Counted from the stretch's first letter, positions 16,316 through 24,635 are shown. The stretch: DNA of 64,000 nucleotides from Salinarimonas soli (GCF_008386575.1 NZ_VUOA01000034.1:149573-213572); one strand, 5' to 3'. Program-made: numbers and translations. Notes: generated by a model not told the origin, from the sequence alone.

Positions 16316-17901
16316 GGGGCTTCACCGGCATGGGCCACGGCGTCGTCGGTCGCGACCATGACCTTGAGAATGGCGTCCTCGTCGGCGGTGTCCGCCGGGA
16401 GGTCCGAAACGACCCGTCCCGCGCGCAGGACGAGAATGCGGTCGCAGTTCTGCAGGAGTTCGGGCAGGTCGTCGCTCACGATGACGACGGCCATGCCATC
16501 TTCGGCGAGCGACTGGACCACACGGTAGATGCTGTCCTTCGAGCCCACATCGACCCCGACGGTCGGCCCGTGCAGGACGAGGATCCTCGGCTGATTGCTC
16601 AGCGCGCGGCCGATGACGACCCGCTGCTGATTGCCGCCGGACAGCGCGCTCACGGCCCTGTCGAGGTCGGGCGTCGCGATCTTCAGGTCCGCGACGAAGC
16701 GCGCGCCGAGCATTCGGGCCCGCTTGCGGTCGACGCCGCCGAAGGCCCCCCTGAGCCGGTCGAGGACGAGGGCAACGAGATTCGTCTCGATCGGCTTGTC
16801 GAGGAACAGGCCCTCCGTGAGCCGGTCCTCGGGGACGTAGGCGACGCCGTGCGCCTGGGCGTCGCGCGGGGACTCGATCCGGGCCGCCGCGCCGTCGATT
16901 TCGATCGATCCTGCGGTGCTCCGCTGCACCCCGGCGAGCACGCGGGCAAGCTCGTTGCGGCCCGAGTCGAGGAGGCCCGTGATGCCGAGGATCTCGCCCG
17001 CGGCAAGCGAGAACGAAGCCTCGCGCAGGCGCTCTCCCGAGGTCAGACCGGTGGCGCGAAGGACCGTCGCGCCGGCGGGCTTCGCCTGCCGGTAGCGGGC
17101 CCCGTCGACGACGCGCCCGGTCATCAGGCGGGAGAGCTCCTCCTTGGAGAACGAGCTCATCGGCCCCTGGGCGACGCATCGGCCATCGCGGAAGATGATG
17201 GCCTCTCCGCCGATCTGGTAGCACTCGTCGAGCTTGTGGGTGACGAAGAGCACCGCGACGCCGTCTTGCTGCAGGCTGCGCACCACGTCGATGAGGTTGT
17301 CGACCTCGCGCCGCGTCAGCGAGGTCGTCGGCTCGTCCATGATCACGAGCCGAGCCTTCACCGCGATCGCCCGTGCGATTGCGACAAGCTGGCGAATGGC
17401 GAGCGGGAGGTCGCCTACGGCGGTCGAGAGGAAATCTTCGCTGGTCGGCAGGTTGACGGCGCTCAAGGCCCGGCGGGCCGTATCGGCCAGAAGACCTCGG
17501 TCGAGCACCGTGGCGAGCCGGCCGTGCGCCCGCACGAGCTGTTGGGACAGTCCGACGTTCTCAGCCACCGAGAGGTTCGGCAGCAGGGAGAGATCCTGGT
17601 AGACGGTCTCGACGCCAGCCTCGAGGGCCTCGATCGCGCTCAGGGACCGATGCTCCCGCCCCGCGAGCTCGATCACGCCCTCGTCTGGGCGGTGCACGCC
17701 CGAGAGGATCTTGATGAGCGTGCTCTTCCCGCAGCCGTTCTCGCCGAGAAGGTGGTAGACTTGGCCCGGCGTGATCGTCACGGAGACACCGCGTAGGGCG
17801 TGCACCCCGCCGAAGCGCTTGTGGATGTCCTTGACGGCGAGGAAAGGGGCGACGCCGGCCCCGTCCGCCCGCGAGCGGGTCTTCTCGACGATGTGATCCA
17901 T
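16312..17901 (-). CDS. sugar ABC transporter ATP-binding protein (RbsA/XylG-type, two domains)
   Basis: 529 aa with two fused ATPase domains. Domain 1: Walker A GENGCGKST (53-61), Walker B RLVIMDEPTTSLT; its signature is degenerate (VGDLPLAIRQLVAIARAI instead of LSGGQ). Domain 2: the Walker A position reads GLLDSGRNEL without the lysine, as is normal for RbsA-type proteins, but the signature ALSGGNQQRVVIGRAL is intact. Such proteins energise uptake of pentoses, polyols and autoinducer-2. ATGA overlap with permease copy 1 downstream; 75 bases carrying a strong hairpin separate it from the binding-protein gene upstream. Confidence 0.92.
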   Translation of the reverse strand: MDHIVEKTRSRADGAGVAPFLAVKDIHKRFGGVHALRGVSVTITPGQVYHLLGENGCGKSTLIKILSGVHRPDEGVIELAGREHRSLSAIEALEAGVETVYQDLSLLPNLSVAENVGLSQQLVRAHGRLATVLDRGLLADTARRALSAVNLPTSEDFLSTAVGDLPLAIRQLVAIARAIAVKARLVIMDEPTTSLTRREVDNLIDVVRSLQQDGVAVLFVTHKLDECYQIGGEAIIFRDGRCVAQGPMSSFSKEELSRLMTGRVVDGARYRQAKPAGATVLRATGLTSGERLREASFSLAAGEILGITGLLDSGRNELARVLAGVQRSTAGSIEIDGAAARIESPRDAQAHGVAYVPEDRLTEGLFLDKPIETNLVALVLDRLRGAFGGVDRKRARMLGARFVADLKIATPDLDRAVSALSGGNQQRVVIGRALSNQPRILVLHGPTVGVDVGSKDSIYRVVQSLAEDGMAVVIVSDDLPELLQNCDRILVLRAGRVVSDLPADTADEDAILKVMVATDDAVAHAGEAP

Positions 17902-17939
17902 GGATGTCCCTAACGGCCGCGGGTTCGAGCGGCATGCGG

Positions 17940-17966
17940 GGACAGGCCGGCCGTGCCGGCCTGTCC
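17940..17966 (-). promoter_or_regulatory. perfect 12-bp intercistronic hairpin after the binding-protein gene
   Basis: GGACAGGCCGGC (17940-17951) and GCCGGCCTGTCC (17955-17966) form an uninterrupted 12-bp stem with a 3-base loop, 11 bases past the binding-protein stop and 38 bases before the ATPase start. No U tract follows on the minus strand. Such stem-loops typically protect the upstream mRNA from 3' exonucleases or cause partial termination so that the binding protein is made in excess over the membrane components (malE-malF is the classic case). Confidence 0.7.
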
Positions 17967-17976
17967 GGGATCGATC

Positions 17977-18975
17977 CTAGAAGAGGTGGTCCTTGTAGGT
18001 CGCCTTGTCTGCGATCACCATCGCATTGCCGATGATGAGCTGACCCTGGCCCGGCCCCTTCTTCACCGTGACCTTCTCGTAGCCCTTCACCCCGAGATCC
18101 ATTCCGTCGGCGAGGGGCTTCTTCTCAAGCAGGATCTTGGCGACGCTGTTCATCGCCATTCCGGCATCCCGCGGATCCCAGAAGCCGATTGCGTCGATCG
18201 CGCCCGATTCGAGGTACTGGGCCGAGGGGTTCGGCAGGCCTGTGCCGACGAGGCAAACCTTGTCCTGGAGCCCGGCTTCTTCGATGGCGCGCCCGATGCC
18301 GAGCACGTCGTTGCCCGCCGAGCCCTGGAACCCGCGGATGTCGGGGTGCTTGCGCAGGATCTCCTTGGCCTTTTCGTAGGTCTTGTTGGCGTCGTCGAAG
18401 GACTCGTTCTTCTCGTCGACGAGCGTCATGCCCGAGTACTTCTTTGCGTTCGCGGCGCCGGCATCGACCCACTGGATATGCGTGCGGCTGCCAAGCGAGC
18501 CGACGAACGAGGTCCACTTGCCTTGCCCGCCCATGCACTTCGCGAGCCGCTCGTTCAACGCAGCCCCGTACGCGGCGTTGTCGAAGGCCTCGACGTCCGC
18601 ATTGGTGTTGCGCTGGTTGTCAGCCTCATGGGTGACCACGATGATGCCGCGGTCCATGGCGCGCTTGAGGGCGCCCTCGACGACGGAGGGATCCATCGGG
18701 ACGACGGCGAGGGCGTTCACCCGGCGGGCCGTGAGATCCTCAATGATCTTAAGCTGTTGGGCGGCATCCGCGGTCGCCGGGCCGCTTTGTGACGCTTGGA
18801 CGTCCGGGTTCGCGCTGCCGAACGCCTTCACCCCCACCTCCATGCGGCTGAACCACGGGATCCCGCTGATCTTCACCACTGTGGCGATGGTCGGCTTCGT
18901 CTGGGCCGAGAGTTCGACGGCGGCTCCGGCGAGGGCCACGCCCGCGACCGAGGCGGCAAGAAGAAACTTTTTCAT
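17977..18975 (-). CDS. sugar ABC transporter substrate-binding protein (periplasmic, RbsB-like)
   Basis: 332 aa. I start at the ATG at 18975 (GGGAG about 6 bases upstream) rather than an in-frame GTG two codons earlier. A Sec signal peptide (MKKFLLAASVAGVALAGAAV, cleaved near AQT) precedes a peripla_BP_4-type domain: FSRMEVGVKAFGSANPDV, ARRVNALAVVPMDPSVVEGA, ALKRAMDRGIIVVTHEADNQ, and FWDPRDAGMAMNSVAKILL near the C-terminus. The pattern fits rhamnose/autoinducer-2/polyol-type binding proteins. It lies between permease copy 2 and the ATPase, and the hairpin after it suggests higher expression than its neighbours. The ligand cannot be read from sequence. Confidence 0.9.
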   Translation of the reverse strand: MKKFLLAASVAGVALAGAAVELSAQTKPTIATVVKISGIPWFSRMEVGVKAFGSANPDVQASQSGPATADAAQQLKIIEDLTARRVNALAVVPMDPSVVEGALKRAMDRGIIVVTHEADNQRNTNADVEAFDNAAYGAALNERLAKCMGGQGKWTSFVGSLGSRTHIQWVDAGAANAKKYSGMTLVDEKNESFDDANKTYEKAKEILRKHPDIRGFQGSAGNDVLGIGRAIEEAGLQDKVCLVGTGLPNPSAQYLESGAIDAIGFWDPRDAGMAMNSVAKILLEKKPLADGMDLGVKGYEKVTVKKGPGQGQLIIGNAMVIADKATYKDHLF

Positions 18976-19078
18976 GCTCACTCCCTAAGCGTTTCCCTCT
19001 CGTAGCTAGGTGTCGCGGCGCCGGAGGGATTACGGGCCGGACTATCGTTGAACCTGCCTCAGGTCGCCTTTGCGGCCG

Positions 19079-20119
19079 TCACCCCTTCGTAGCCGCATCA
19101 CCCGCGGCGGGCGCTCCCTCAGGCCGAGCGCGCCAGCCAATCCGAGAGGTGAGGGCGCCGAGCGCGTCGTAGCGGATGATCGCAAGGAAGAAGAGCAGCA
19201 GGAGCCCCCAGGCGAGGTCGCGGAAGAAGTTCGAGACGTCGAGGAAGTTGAGGAAGCTGGATAGAAGTTGCAGGGCCGTTGCCGACAGCAGGAGGCAGAT
19301 CATCCGGCCGTGTCCGCCCTCCGGCTTCACGCCCGCCATCACCGCGATCAGGATCGCGATCAGGAGGTAGGAGCCGCCATAGTCCCACTTCACGTTCACG
19401 TTGCGGGCCGCGATGATCACGCCGGCAAGGCCGGCAAGCGCCCCGGAGATCGCGTAGGTCGCCACCAGCATGCGGCCCTGGGCGAAGCCCGCGAAGCGCG
19501 CCGCGACCGGGTTGGTCCCCATAAGGAGGAGCCGGATTCCCGACGGGGTGAAACGAAGCCCCATCCCGATCAGGGCCGCGACCGCGATGAAGAGCAAGAA
19601 CGAGGTCGGCACTTGGAGGAACGTTCCGTTCCCGAGTTCCTCGAGGGGCGCCGGGCTGCCGGTCGAGACCGCCCGCCCGTTCGAGAGGACGACGGCGAGC
19701 CCGGTAAAGAGGAGCTGGGTCCCAAGCGTGCAAAGGATCGGCGTGAGGCCCGATCCAGCGATCAGCAGGCCGTTCACCGCCCCGCCGGCGAGGCCGACCG
19801 CCACCGCTGTTATCCCGAAGGCAACGCTGAACAGGAGGGGCGCGTCGTCTGCTGAGATCATCCCTCCGACCAGGAGAGCGGCGGTGACGCCGGCAAGGTT
19901 CGCAAGGGCGATACCCGATAGATCGATGCCCCCGTTGCCGGAGATCATGGCGAGCATCACCCCGATGGCGAGGAGCCCGAGTTCGGGCACCTGGCTCGCC
20001 ATCGACTGAAGATTGTATGGATCGATGAAGACGCCTCCCGAGGCCCAGGCTCCGGCAGCGAGGATGCCGACGTTCGTGAGAACGAGGAACACGAGCTGCG
20101 GATCGAGACGGCCTTTCAT
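19079..20119 (-). CDS. ribose/sugar-type ABC transporter permease (RbsC-like), copy 2
   Basis: 346 aa inner-membrane protein with multiple hydrophobic segments. BPD_transp_2 features include ELGLLAIGVMLAMISGNGGI followed by DLSGIALANLAG, LCTLGTQLLFTGLAVVLSNG and AILIAVMAGVKPEGGHGRM. It differs clearly from copy 1, so the two are ancient paralogues, not a recent duplication. It is the first gene of the operon, 43 bases behind the promoter-operator segment, and is followed by the binding-protein gene after 103 bases. Confidence 0.9.
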   Translation of the reverse strand: MKGRLDPQLVFLVLTNVGILAAGAWASGGVFIDPYNLQSMASQVPELGLLAIGVMLAMISGNGGIDLSGIALANLAGVTAALLVGGMISADDAPLLFSVAFGITAVAVGLAGGAVNGLLIAGSGLTPILCTLGTQLLFTGLAVVLSNGRAVSTGSPAPLEELGNGTFLQVPTSFLLFIAVAALIGMGLRFTPSGIRLLLMGTNPVAARFAGFAQGRMLVATYAISGALAGLAGVIIAARNVNVKWDYGGSYLLIAILIAVMAGVKPEGGHGRMICLLLSATALQLLSSFLNFLDVSNFFRDLAWGLLLLFFLAIIRYDALGALTSRIGWRARPEGAPAAGDAATKG

Positions 20120-20149
20120 TCGGGCGTCCGGGGGTTCGAGGAGGTCTTC

Positions 20150-20162
20150 TGTTCAGTGAACA
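20150..20162. promoter_or_regulatory. palindrome TGTTCA-G-TGAACA, candidate LacI-family operator
   Basis: A perfect 6-1-6 inverted repeat 31 bases upstream of the first permease start and about 20 bases downstream of the predicted transcription start. That position fits repression by the LacI-type protein encoded in the operon. The odd-length centre is unusual, since most LacI-family sites have an even spacing with a central CG, so another regulator is possible. Confidence 0.45.
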
Positions 20163-20189
20163 TCACGCTAAACTCGACCGTGCGTCTGA

Positions 20190-20219
20190 TTGGTAGGGCA
20201 GGTCGTTCCGCAATGTCAA
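20190..20219 (-). promoter_or_regulatory. sigma70-like promoter of the carbohydrate operon
   Basis: On the minus strand TTGACA (20219 to 20214), a perfect -35 hexamer, is followed after 18 bases by TACCAA (20195 to 20190), a weak -10. The predicted start near 20183 leaves a leader of about 65 bases before the permease ATG, containing the palindrome at 20150-20162. The surrounding DNA is markedly AT-richer than the genes. Confidence 0.5.
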
Positions 20220-20924
20220 GGCAGCTTGTAAGCTCACTTCGCCAGTTTGCGAGTGCTTACCGTCGCGGGATTCAAGACGATGTGAAAAAATGACGTAGGG
20301 ATGTTGCAACGCAATAAAAAGGTAAACTACACCTAATACCTATCCAGCTGGACGATAGGTCGAACGAGTTTGATTATTAGATATGAATTGCGTCTGCGGA
20401 CTTTCTGAAACCGGAGATTGACGGAGTGTAGTCCGGATCTCCAGTTTGGGGTTTGTTCATTGCCTGCTACCTGGGTCAATCAGAATTCACCTGCGCGCCT
20501 TTTCTGGATGGCGCGCCAGCCCACAAGCCTCCGAAGGCAACCCGGGGGGCACACGTAACGGCTTGGCGCAGCGTACGTTCACGACGCGGCCAGTCATGGC
20601 ATGCGCGGCAATCAGCTGAGCGCGGAGCCGCATCTGTAGGTCCCGTAAGCGGCGAGACCCGGAGCTGCTAGGCGCGTTAGAGGGATATGCTGGGCGAGAA
20701 AGATAGGGATCAGCAGCTCGCTATGGGACACAGGCGAGAACTGCGGACGTGAGCGCCTTCAGTCACCGGCTCGACGTCCGCACGTAGCACAGCCACGGCT
20801 CGCTGCTTGCCGTGCCATGTGTCCGCTTTCTGATGGGCCGCCTCCAGCCCTGAATAACCGATACAGGCGCAGAGCGGACGACAGGGTCGGTCGGTCAATG
20901 CTTGCGATGCGCAGAACGTGCTTC
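20220..20924. other. AT-richer intergenic DNA with no gene recognised
   Basis: The first 200 bases (20220-20420) are the most AT-rich of the window and probably hold promoters and regulator sites of the carbohydrate operon. The rest (20430-20924) has only short open frames without ribosome sites or motifs and borders the dead IS3 element; it may be degraded insertion DNA. GCGGACGT near 20746 and ACGTCCGC near 20772 form a loose 8-bp inverted repeat that may be chance. Confidence 0.45.
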
Positions 20925-21388
20925 TCACCGTGACATTCGACGACAGCCGCGGACGTGATCACGTCGTCTCGGACCTATTCATCCTGCGCGGGGTGCCCGG
21001 GCATGTGCGGTCGGACAACGGGCCGGAGCTCGTGGCCACGTTCGGCTAGGCCTGGATTACGGCGGTCTGGCCAAGACGGCCTTCATCGCCCCGGGCTCGC
21101 CGTGGGAGAACGAGTCCGTGGAGTCGTTCAACGCCCGGCTCCGGGACGAGCTTTTGGATGGGAAGATCTTCTACAGCTTGCGCGAGGCGCGAGACACGTG
21201 ATCGAGAGCTGGCGACGACACGACGACACGGTCAGACCTCATGCCTCGCTCGGCTATCGGCCGCCCGCGCCAGGGATGATTGTGCCACGTCAACCCGCCT
21301 GGCCGGCTGCGCCACCCCAGCTCGCCGTGGTGCAAAGGCCAACCCTGAACGAACGTTCCACGAGGACCACTCGGTGAGGGCCGGTCAT
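20925..21388 (+). mobile_element. IS3-family OrfB transposase remnant with multiple lesions
   Basis: The integrase core of an IS3-family OrfB can be followed across shifting frames: GRDHVVSDLFILRGVPGHVR, SDNGPELVATFG (catalytic Asp) then an in-frame TAG (21047-21049), then PGSPWENESVESFNARLRDE (catalytic Glu region) and IFYSLREAR before another stop, and finally HVIESWRRHDDTVRPHASLG and YRPPAPG in a third frame, ending at a TGA near 21345. At least one stop and two frameshifts make it dead. The first third (OrfA and the N-terminus of OrfB) is missing. The sequence after the last stop resembles the right end of the remnant at 3324-3500. Confidence 0.75.
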
Positions 21389-21575
21389 GCTCGTCCGGTA
21401 ACGCCGATCGCTTCATGGTCCGGTCCTTCCAGTGACCAGACTCCACCCTTAAACGGCAGAACAAACGAGGTCAGGCCAACGCCTGGCTGGGTGGGTGGAA
21501 AGAGCGCGAAAGCAGGCATCCAACTTGCGAGCTGAAGGGGCAGGACGTCATCATGGAATTAAATGGCGGCGAACC

Positions 21576-22121
21576 TTAACGGGCGTACCGGTTGAAGACG
21601 AAGTCGCGGTTCTTAACGATCTGGTGACAAGGTAAGCACGTACCATTCACCGCTTCGTTGGCGATTCGGCCCTCGTTGAACTGCGCATAACCCCAACCCT
21701 CGCTCTCAGCAAATCGCACCGTGTCCTTCACCATGACCTGAACCCCGTTCTTGGGATGGCCTGACGTGAAGGATTGTAGTTGCCCAAAGGCCTGCTCGCT
21801 TTCCGGTAGCCGATCGAAGCTCCAGGCAAGGCGGACGATGATCGATCCGTCCGGGTATGGAAGCGTTCCGGTCCTTGCGGCTTGGATGGCAGCTGCGTTG
21901 CCAAGGATAGCGCGAACGTCGTCGAGCTTCCCCTCTTCCCGGGCGACGGCGATCAATGACCAGTCACGGTACTCAGCCGGTAACGTCATCGCTGCGCGGG
22001 GAGTGGTGTCGTCCTGCGCGCGTTCAGAGGCCGACACCGAGGCGATTGCGAGGCCCGCGAGGACTGCGAGACCGACTGGCAGAACAGCTAAATGCCGATG
22101 GAATGCAGGTATGTCGGGCAT
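21576..22121 (-). CDS. cytochrome P460-family c-type haem protein, periplasmic
   Basis: 181 aa from the ATG at 22121 (GAGAGAG about 10 bases upstream; the frame is open to 22157 without a better site). A Sec signal/hydrophobic segment spans residues 9-27. The mature part shows LPAEYRDWSLIAVAREEGKL, LPYPDGSIIVRLAW and ESEGWGYAQFNEGR and ends with the haem c motif CLPCH at about residues 162-166. This is the layout of cytochrome P460/cytochrome c'-beta proteins, which in ammonia oxidisers turn over hydroxylamine and elsewhere may bind NO. The P460 cross-link lysine cannot be confirmed by eye. The gene upstream on the same strand (68 bases away) is a metallo-beta-lactamase-fold hydrolase; a shared transcript is possible. 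Confidence 0.75.
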   Translation of the reverse strand: MPDIPAFHRHLAVLPVGLAVLAGLAIASVSASERAQDDTTPRAAMTLPAEYRDWSLIAVAREEGKLDDVRAILGNAAAIQAARTGTLPYPDGSIIVRLAWSFDRLPESEQAFGQLQSFTSGHPKNGVQVMVKDTVRFAESEGWGYAQFNEGRIANEAVNGTCLPCHQIVKNRDFVFNRYAR

Positions 22122-22189
22122 CGGGAATACTCTCTCATCGCTTCCGGTCATGATCACGCATCGAGCGCACGCCGTTCACCGCTGCGTCC

Positions 22190-23068
22190 TCAGGCTGCGA
22201 CGAACCGGTACGCTGCCCCCTTGCGCTCCGCATAGCCGAGGCCGGGATAGGCCCAGTGGTAGCCGAGCACCTTGATCTTCTCGGCCGCGACCCGGTCGAG
22301 GAAGGCTTGTCGGCTCTTGAGCGCAATGTCCGGCTGAGTGTCGAACCCGAAATGCCAGCTTGGATGCTCGAAAAATACGACGTTGCTCGTGGCAACGTCG
22401 CCCGCGATGATCAAACCCTCACCTCCAGCCAACTCGAACGAGACGTGACCGGGCGTGTGACCGGGCGTCGCGATAGAGCGAAAGCCACTCACGATCTCGT
22501 CGCCCGGCCTGAACCGCGTGAGACGGTCCGCAACGGCCGCCATGTCTCGTTGAGACCCGCGGGCAAAACCGTGCAGGGCGGAGGGCATCGAAGCTTCGTA
22601 GTTCGGGTCGGTCCAGAAGCGCCACTCCGGATCCGCCACGAAGTAGTGGGCGTTCGGGCATAAGAGGCTGCCGTCCGAAAGCGTCGTGCCGCCCGAGTGG
22701 TCCGGGTGGATGTGGGTGAACACGACTTTGGTGATCGCTTCTGGCCCGATACCAGCAGCCTTCAAATTCGCAGCCAGTCGACCGGCGCTGGCCTGAAAGT
22801 GGATCCCTGAGCCGTTGTCCACCAAGATAAGGTCATCTTTCGTTCGGATGAGCGGGATATTTACCTGAAACGGCGCACCGTCAGCCGTCCCGCCGAGCTG
22901 CTCCATGATCGGGGCTCGCTCCGGTGGTGGAGTGTCGGGGAGGACGATGTCGGGCGGCAGCATGATAAACCCGTCGCTCAAGATCGTGATCTCAAACGCG
23001 CCCTCGCTGAACCGGTAGGGCCCCGCATCAAGGGGGAGCGGCTGTGGGGCGTGCGTGGCCATACCCAT
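22190..23068 (-). CDS. metallo-beta-lactamase-fold hydrolase (AHL-lactonase-like)
   Basis: 292 aa with the dinuclear metal motif THIHPDHSGG (His119, His121, Asp123, His124), then ATPGHTPGHVSFEL (third His) and IIAGDVATSNVVFFEHP (bridging Asp), and a C-terminal YHWAYPGLGY supplying the last His. The order and spacing suit the lactonase/arylsulfatase-like branch (N-acyl-homoserine lactonases such as AiiA/AidC, methyl parathion hydrolase). There is no N-terminal signal peptide. The start at 23068 has only a weak AAGG upstream; a second ATG two codons later is equally possible. Substrate not determinable by eye. Confidence 0.82.
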   Translation of the reverse strand: MGMATHAPQPLPLDAGPYRFSEGAFEITILSDGFIMLPPDIVLPDTPPPERAPIMEQLGGTADGAPFQVNIPLIRTKDDLILVDNGSGIHFQASAGRLAANLKAAGIGPEAITKVVFTHIHPDHSGGTTLSDGSLLCPNAHYFVADPEWRFWTDPNYEASMPSALHGFARGSQRDMAAVADRLTRFRPGDEIVSGFRSIATPGHTPGHVSFELAGGEGLIIAGDVATSNVVFFEHPSWHFGFDTQPDIALKSRQAFLDRVAAEKIKVLGYHWAYPGLGYAERKGAAYRFVAA

Positions 23069-23580
23069 GGAACTGCACCTTCAACTTGAGTGAACAGTGC
23101 CATCAAAGGAGAGCTTTCTCCGAAGTGGCCAGATGAGGCGAATCGGTCTTCGGGCGCATCGGCGTGACGGGCAAGTCAAATGATCTTATAGTCCAATCTC
23201 GTAATTATCGTGCGGCGTAGCACCGATGAGGCTGGAATACGGATGCTTGTTGCCGCCGTTTTCGGCTCGGCATCCGTGATTATTCGATACGAAACATCAC
23301 TGTATTTCGATCCTCGGAGATATGACCACGAGAATGCGCCTCAAGAAAGTTTATGTGCGTGAGTTCTTGTGAGCATTTGCAACCTGCCCGCTGTGGGGAG
23401 CGCGACTGAAGCCAGAAGCGGGCGCAGGGCGAGCGAGGCGATCAGATCCGGGGCGCTTCGTCCTTCGCAAGCGCAGGAAACGGATGAACTAGGGTGGCCA
23501 AAGAGCGTCGCGGCTTCGACCTCGCGCGTGGCCACCGCGGGTCGAACGGCCCAATCGCGGGATGCCTCCAACGGGCTAGC
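23069..23580. other. intergenic, no gene recognised
   Basis: This 512-base stretch lies upstream of the hydrolase and downstream of the EthD-like gene. The part nearest the hydrolase (23150-23340) is AT-richer and probably carries its promoter. Small open frames near 23341-23626 lack family motifs and ribosome sites. Confidence 0.45.
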
Positions 23581-24279
23581 TCACAAGTCGACATCCGACG
23601 AGGTGATCACATGCTGGATGAAGTAGAGGGTCGAGACAGGTTGTGATCCGCTGAGATCGGACACATGGCGAGTCAGTTCGTCGAGCGCCGCCTGGGTGGC
23701 ATCGCGATCGAATCCCTCGATGAGCAATGCGAAGTCGACCGTGCGATCGCGGTCACCGCGGCTCTCGCGAAAGGCTTTCTCGGCGGTCGGCTGCTGGCCA
23801 AGGGTCCGGTCGCCCTCGAGCGCGTGAGCGCCCAGGAGACCGTCCCGGGCGAGAACGTCGTCCATCCACGTGCCCTGAGCCCACCGTCGCAGGCCTGTGA
23901 CGTCGCTTTTTGAAACTTGGAGCGTACCGAGCCAGCCACCCACGCCGCGTCCCGTGCTCGCAACGACGCTGCAGACCGTGCGCGACGGCTCGACGTAAGC
24001 GGAAAGGACACGCTGGGTCCATGGCGTCGGATCGTTGAGGCGCCCTAGGTACGGCGCCGACACAAAGACTGCCGCGTCGTCCGCCTCATACATCATGAGG
24101 TACTTCTGCCCCGGCGGAGCCTCGTAAACCGCGATGCCGCGGCGACCGCGCCGAAAGCCGGGAACGGCCAGTCGCTCGGGCATGTGCTCGCGGCTGTGCC
24201 ACATGTTGTAGTCGGCCTCGCTCTCCGGCACGACCCCGCTCCATACCAAAAGGGCGCCACGGCCTTGCAGTCCGGTCAT
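23581..24279 (-). CDS. EthD-like / dimeric alpha-beta barrel protein of unknown function
   Basis: 232 aa without signal peptide or membrane segment. The N-terminal half contains ESEADYNMWHSREHMPERLA and VPGFRRGRRGIAVYEAPPG, the NxWyxxeHiPerl-type pattern of EthD/antibiotic-biosynthesis-monooxygenase dimeric alpha-beta barrels. The second half, with ALLIEGFDRDATQAALDELT, reads like a degenerate repeat of the same fold, giving a pseudo-dimer in one chain. Proteins of this kind act as small oxygenases, dehydratases or accessory proteins, so no reaction can be assigned. It appears to be monocistronic. Confidence 0.7.
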   Translation of the reverse strand: MTGLQGRGALLVWSGVVPESEADYNMWHSREHMPERLAVPGFRRGRRGIAVYEAPPGQKYLMMYEADDAAVFVSAPYLGRLNDPTPWTQRVLSAYVEPSRTVCSVVASTGRGVGGWLGTLQVSKSDVTGLRRWAQGTWMDDVLARDGLLGAHALEGDRTLGQQPTAEKAFRESRGDRDRTVDFALLIEGFDRDATQAALDELTRHVSDLSGSQPVSTLYFIQHVITSSDVDL

Positions 24280-24635
24280 GTGATCCGATCCCGATTACGT
24301 TCGATCGAAGAGTGGTGGTACACACAGGCAGAGCGCGGGCAGCCGAGTGGCCTGCAGGTCTGTCGGCAGGTCAAGTGCTTGGTCCTGAAGCTAGTGGCGT
24401 GGCCAGGAACAGGCTCCGCTCTACGGAACACAAGTCCCGCAACTGGCGCAAGCGAGACGGCCCGCATGGCAGTTGGGATGCCCGGTTTGCGGGCGCGACG
24501 AAACCGACGACAGATGCCTCACATGGGCGCTGGAGAGTCCCACCGTCCATCACCTTCTTCCGACATTCCCATGGGGGGCACTGACACGACCGAGCTTCGT
24601 TTGATCGAGCGTCTCAGCCTGGTTCGCCCTTCCGG
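24280..24635. other. intergenic, no gene recognised
   Basis: This 356-base gap holds the upstream region of the EthD-like gene and the 3' flank of the membrane hydrolase. Open frames here are short and without motifs. No convincing terminator is seen. Confidence 0.45.

Noticed and set aside
16249-17796. Plus-strand open frame opposite the sugar ABC ATPase
   Set aside because: Antisense shadow; the minus strand has Walker and signature motifs and operon overlaps.
20744-20780. GCGGACGT/ACGTCCGC inverted repeat as an attachment or regulator site
   Set aside because: Wide loop, no association with a gene start, and such 8-mers are frequent by chance in GC-rich DNA.
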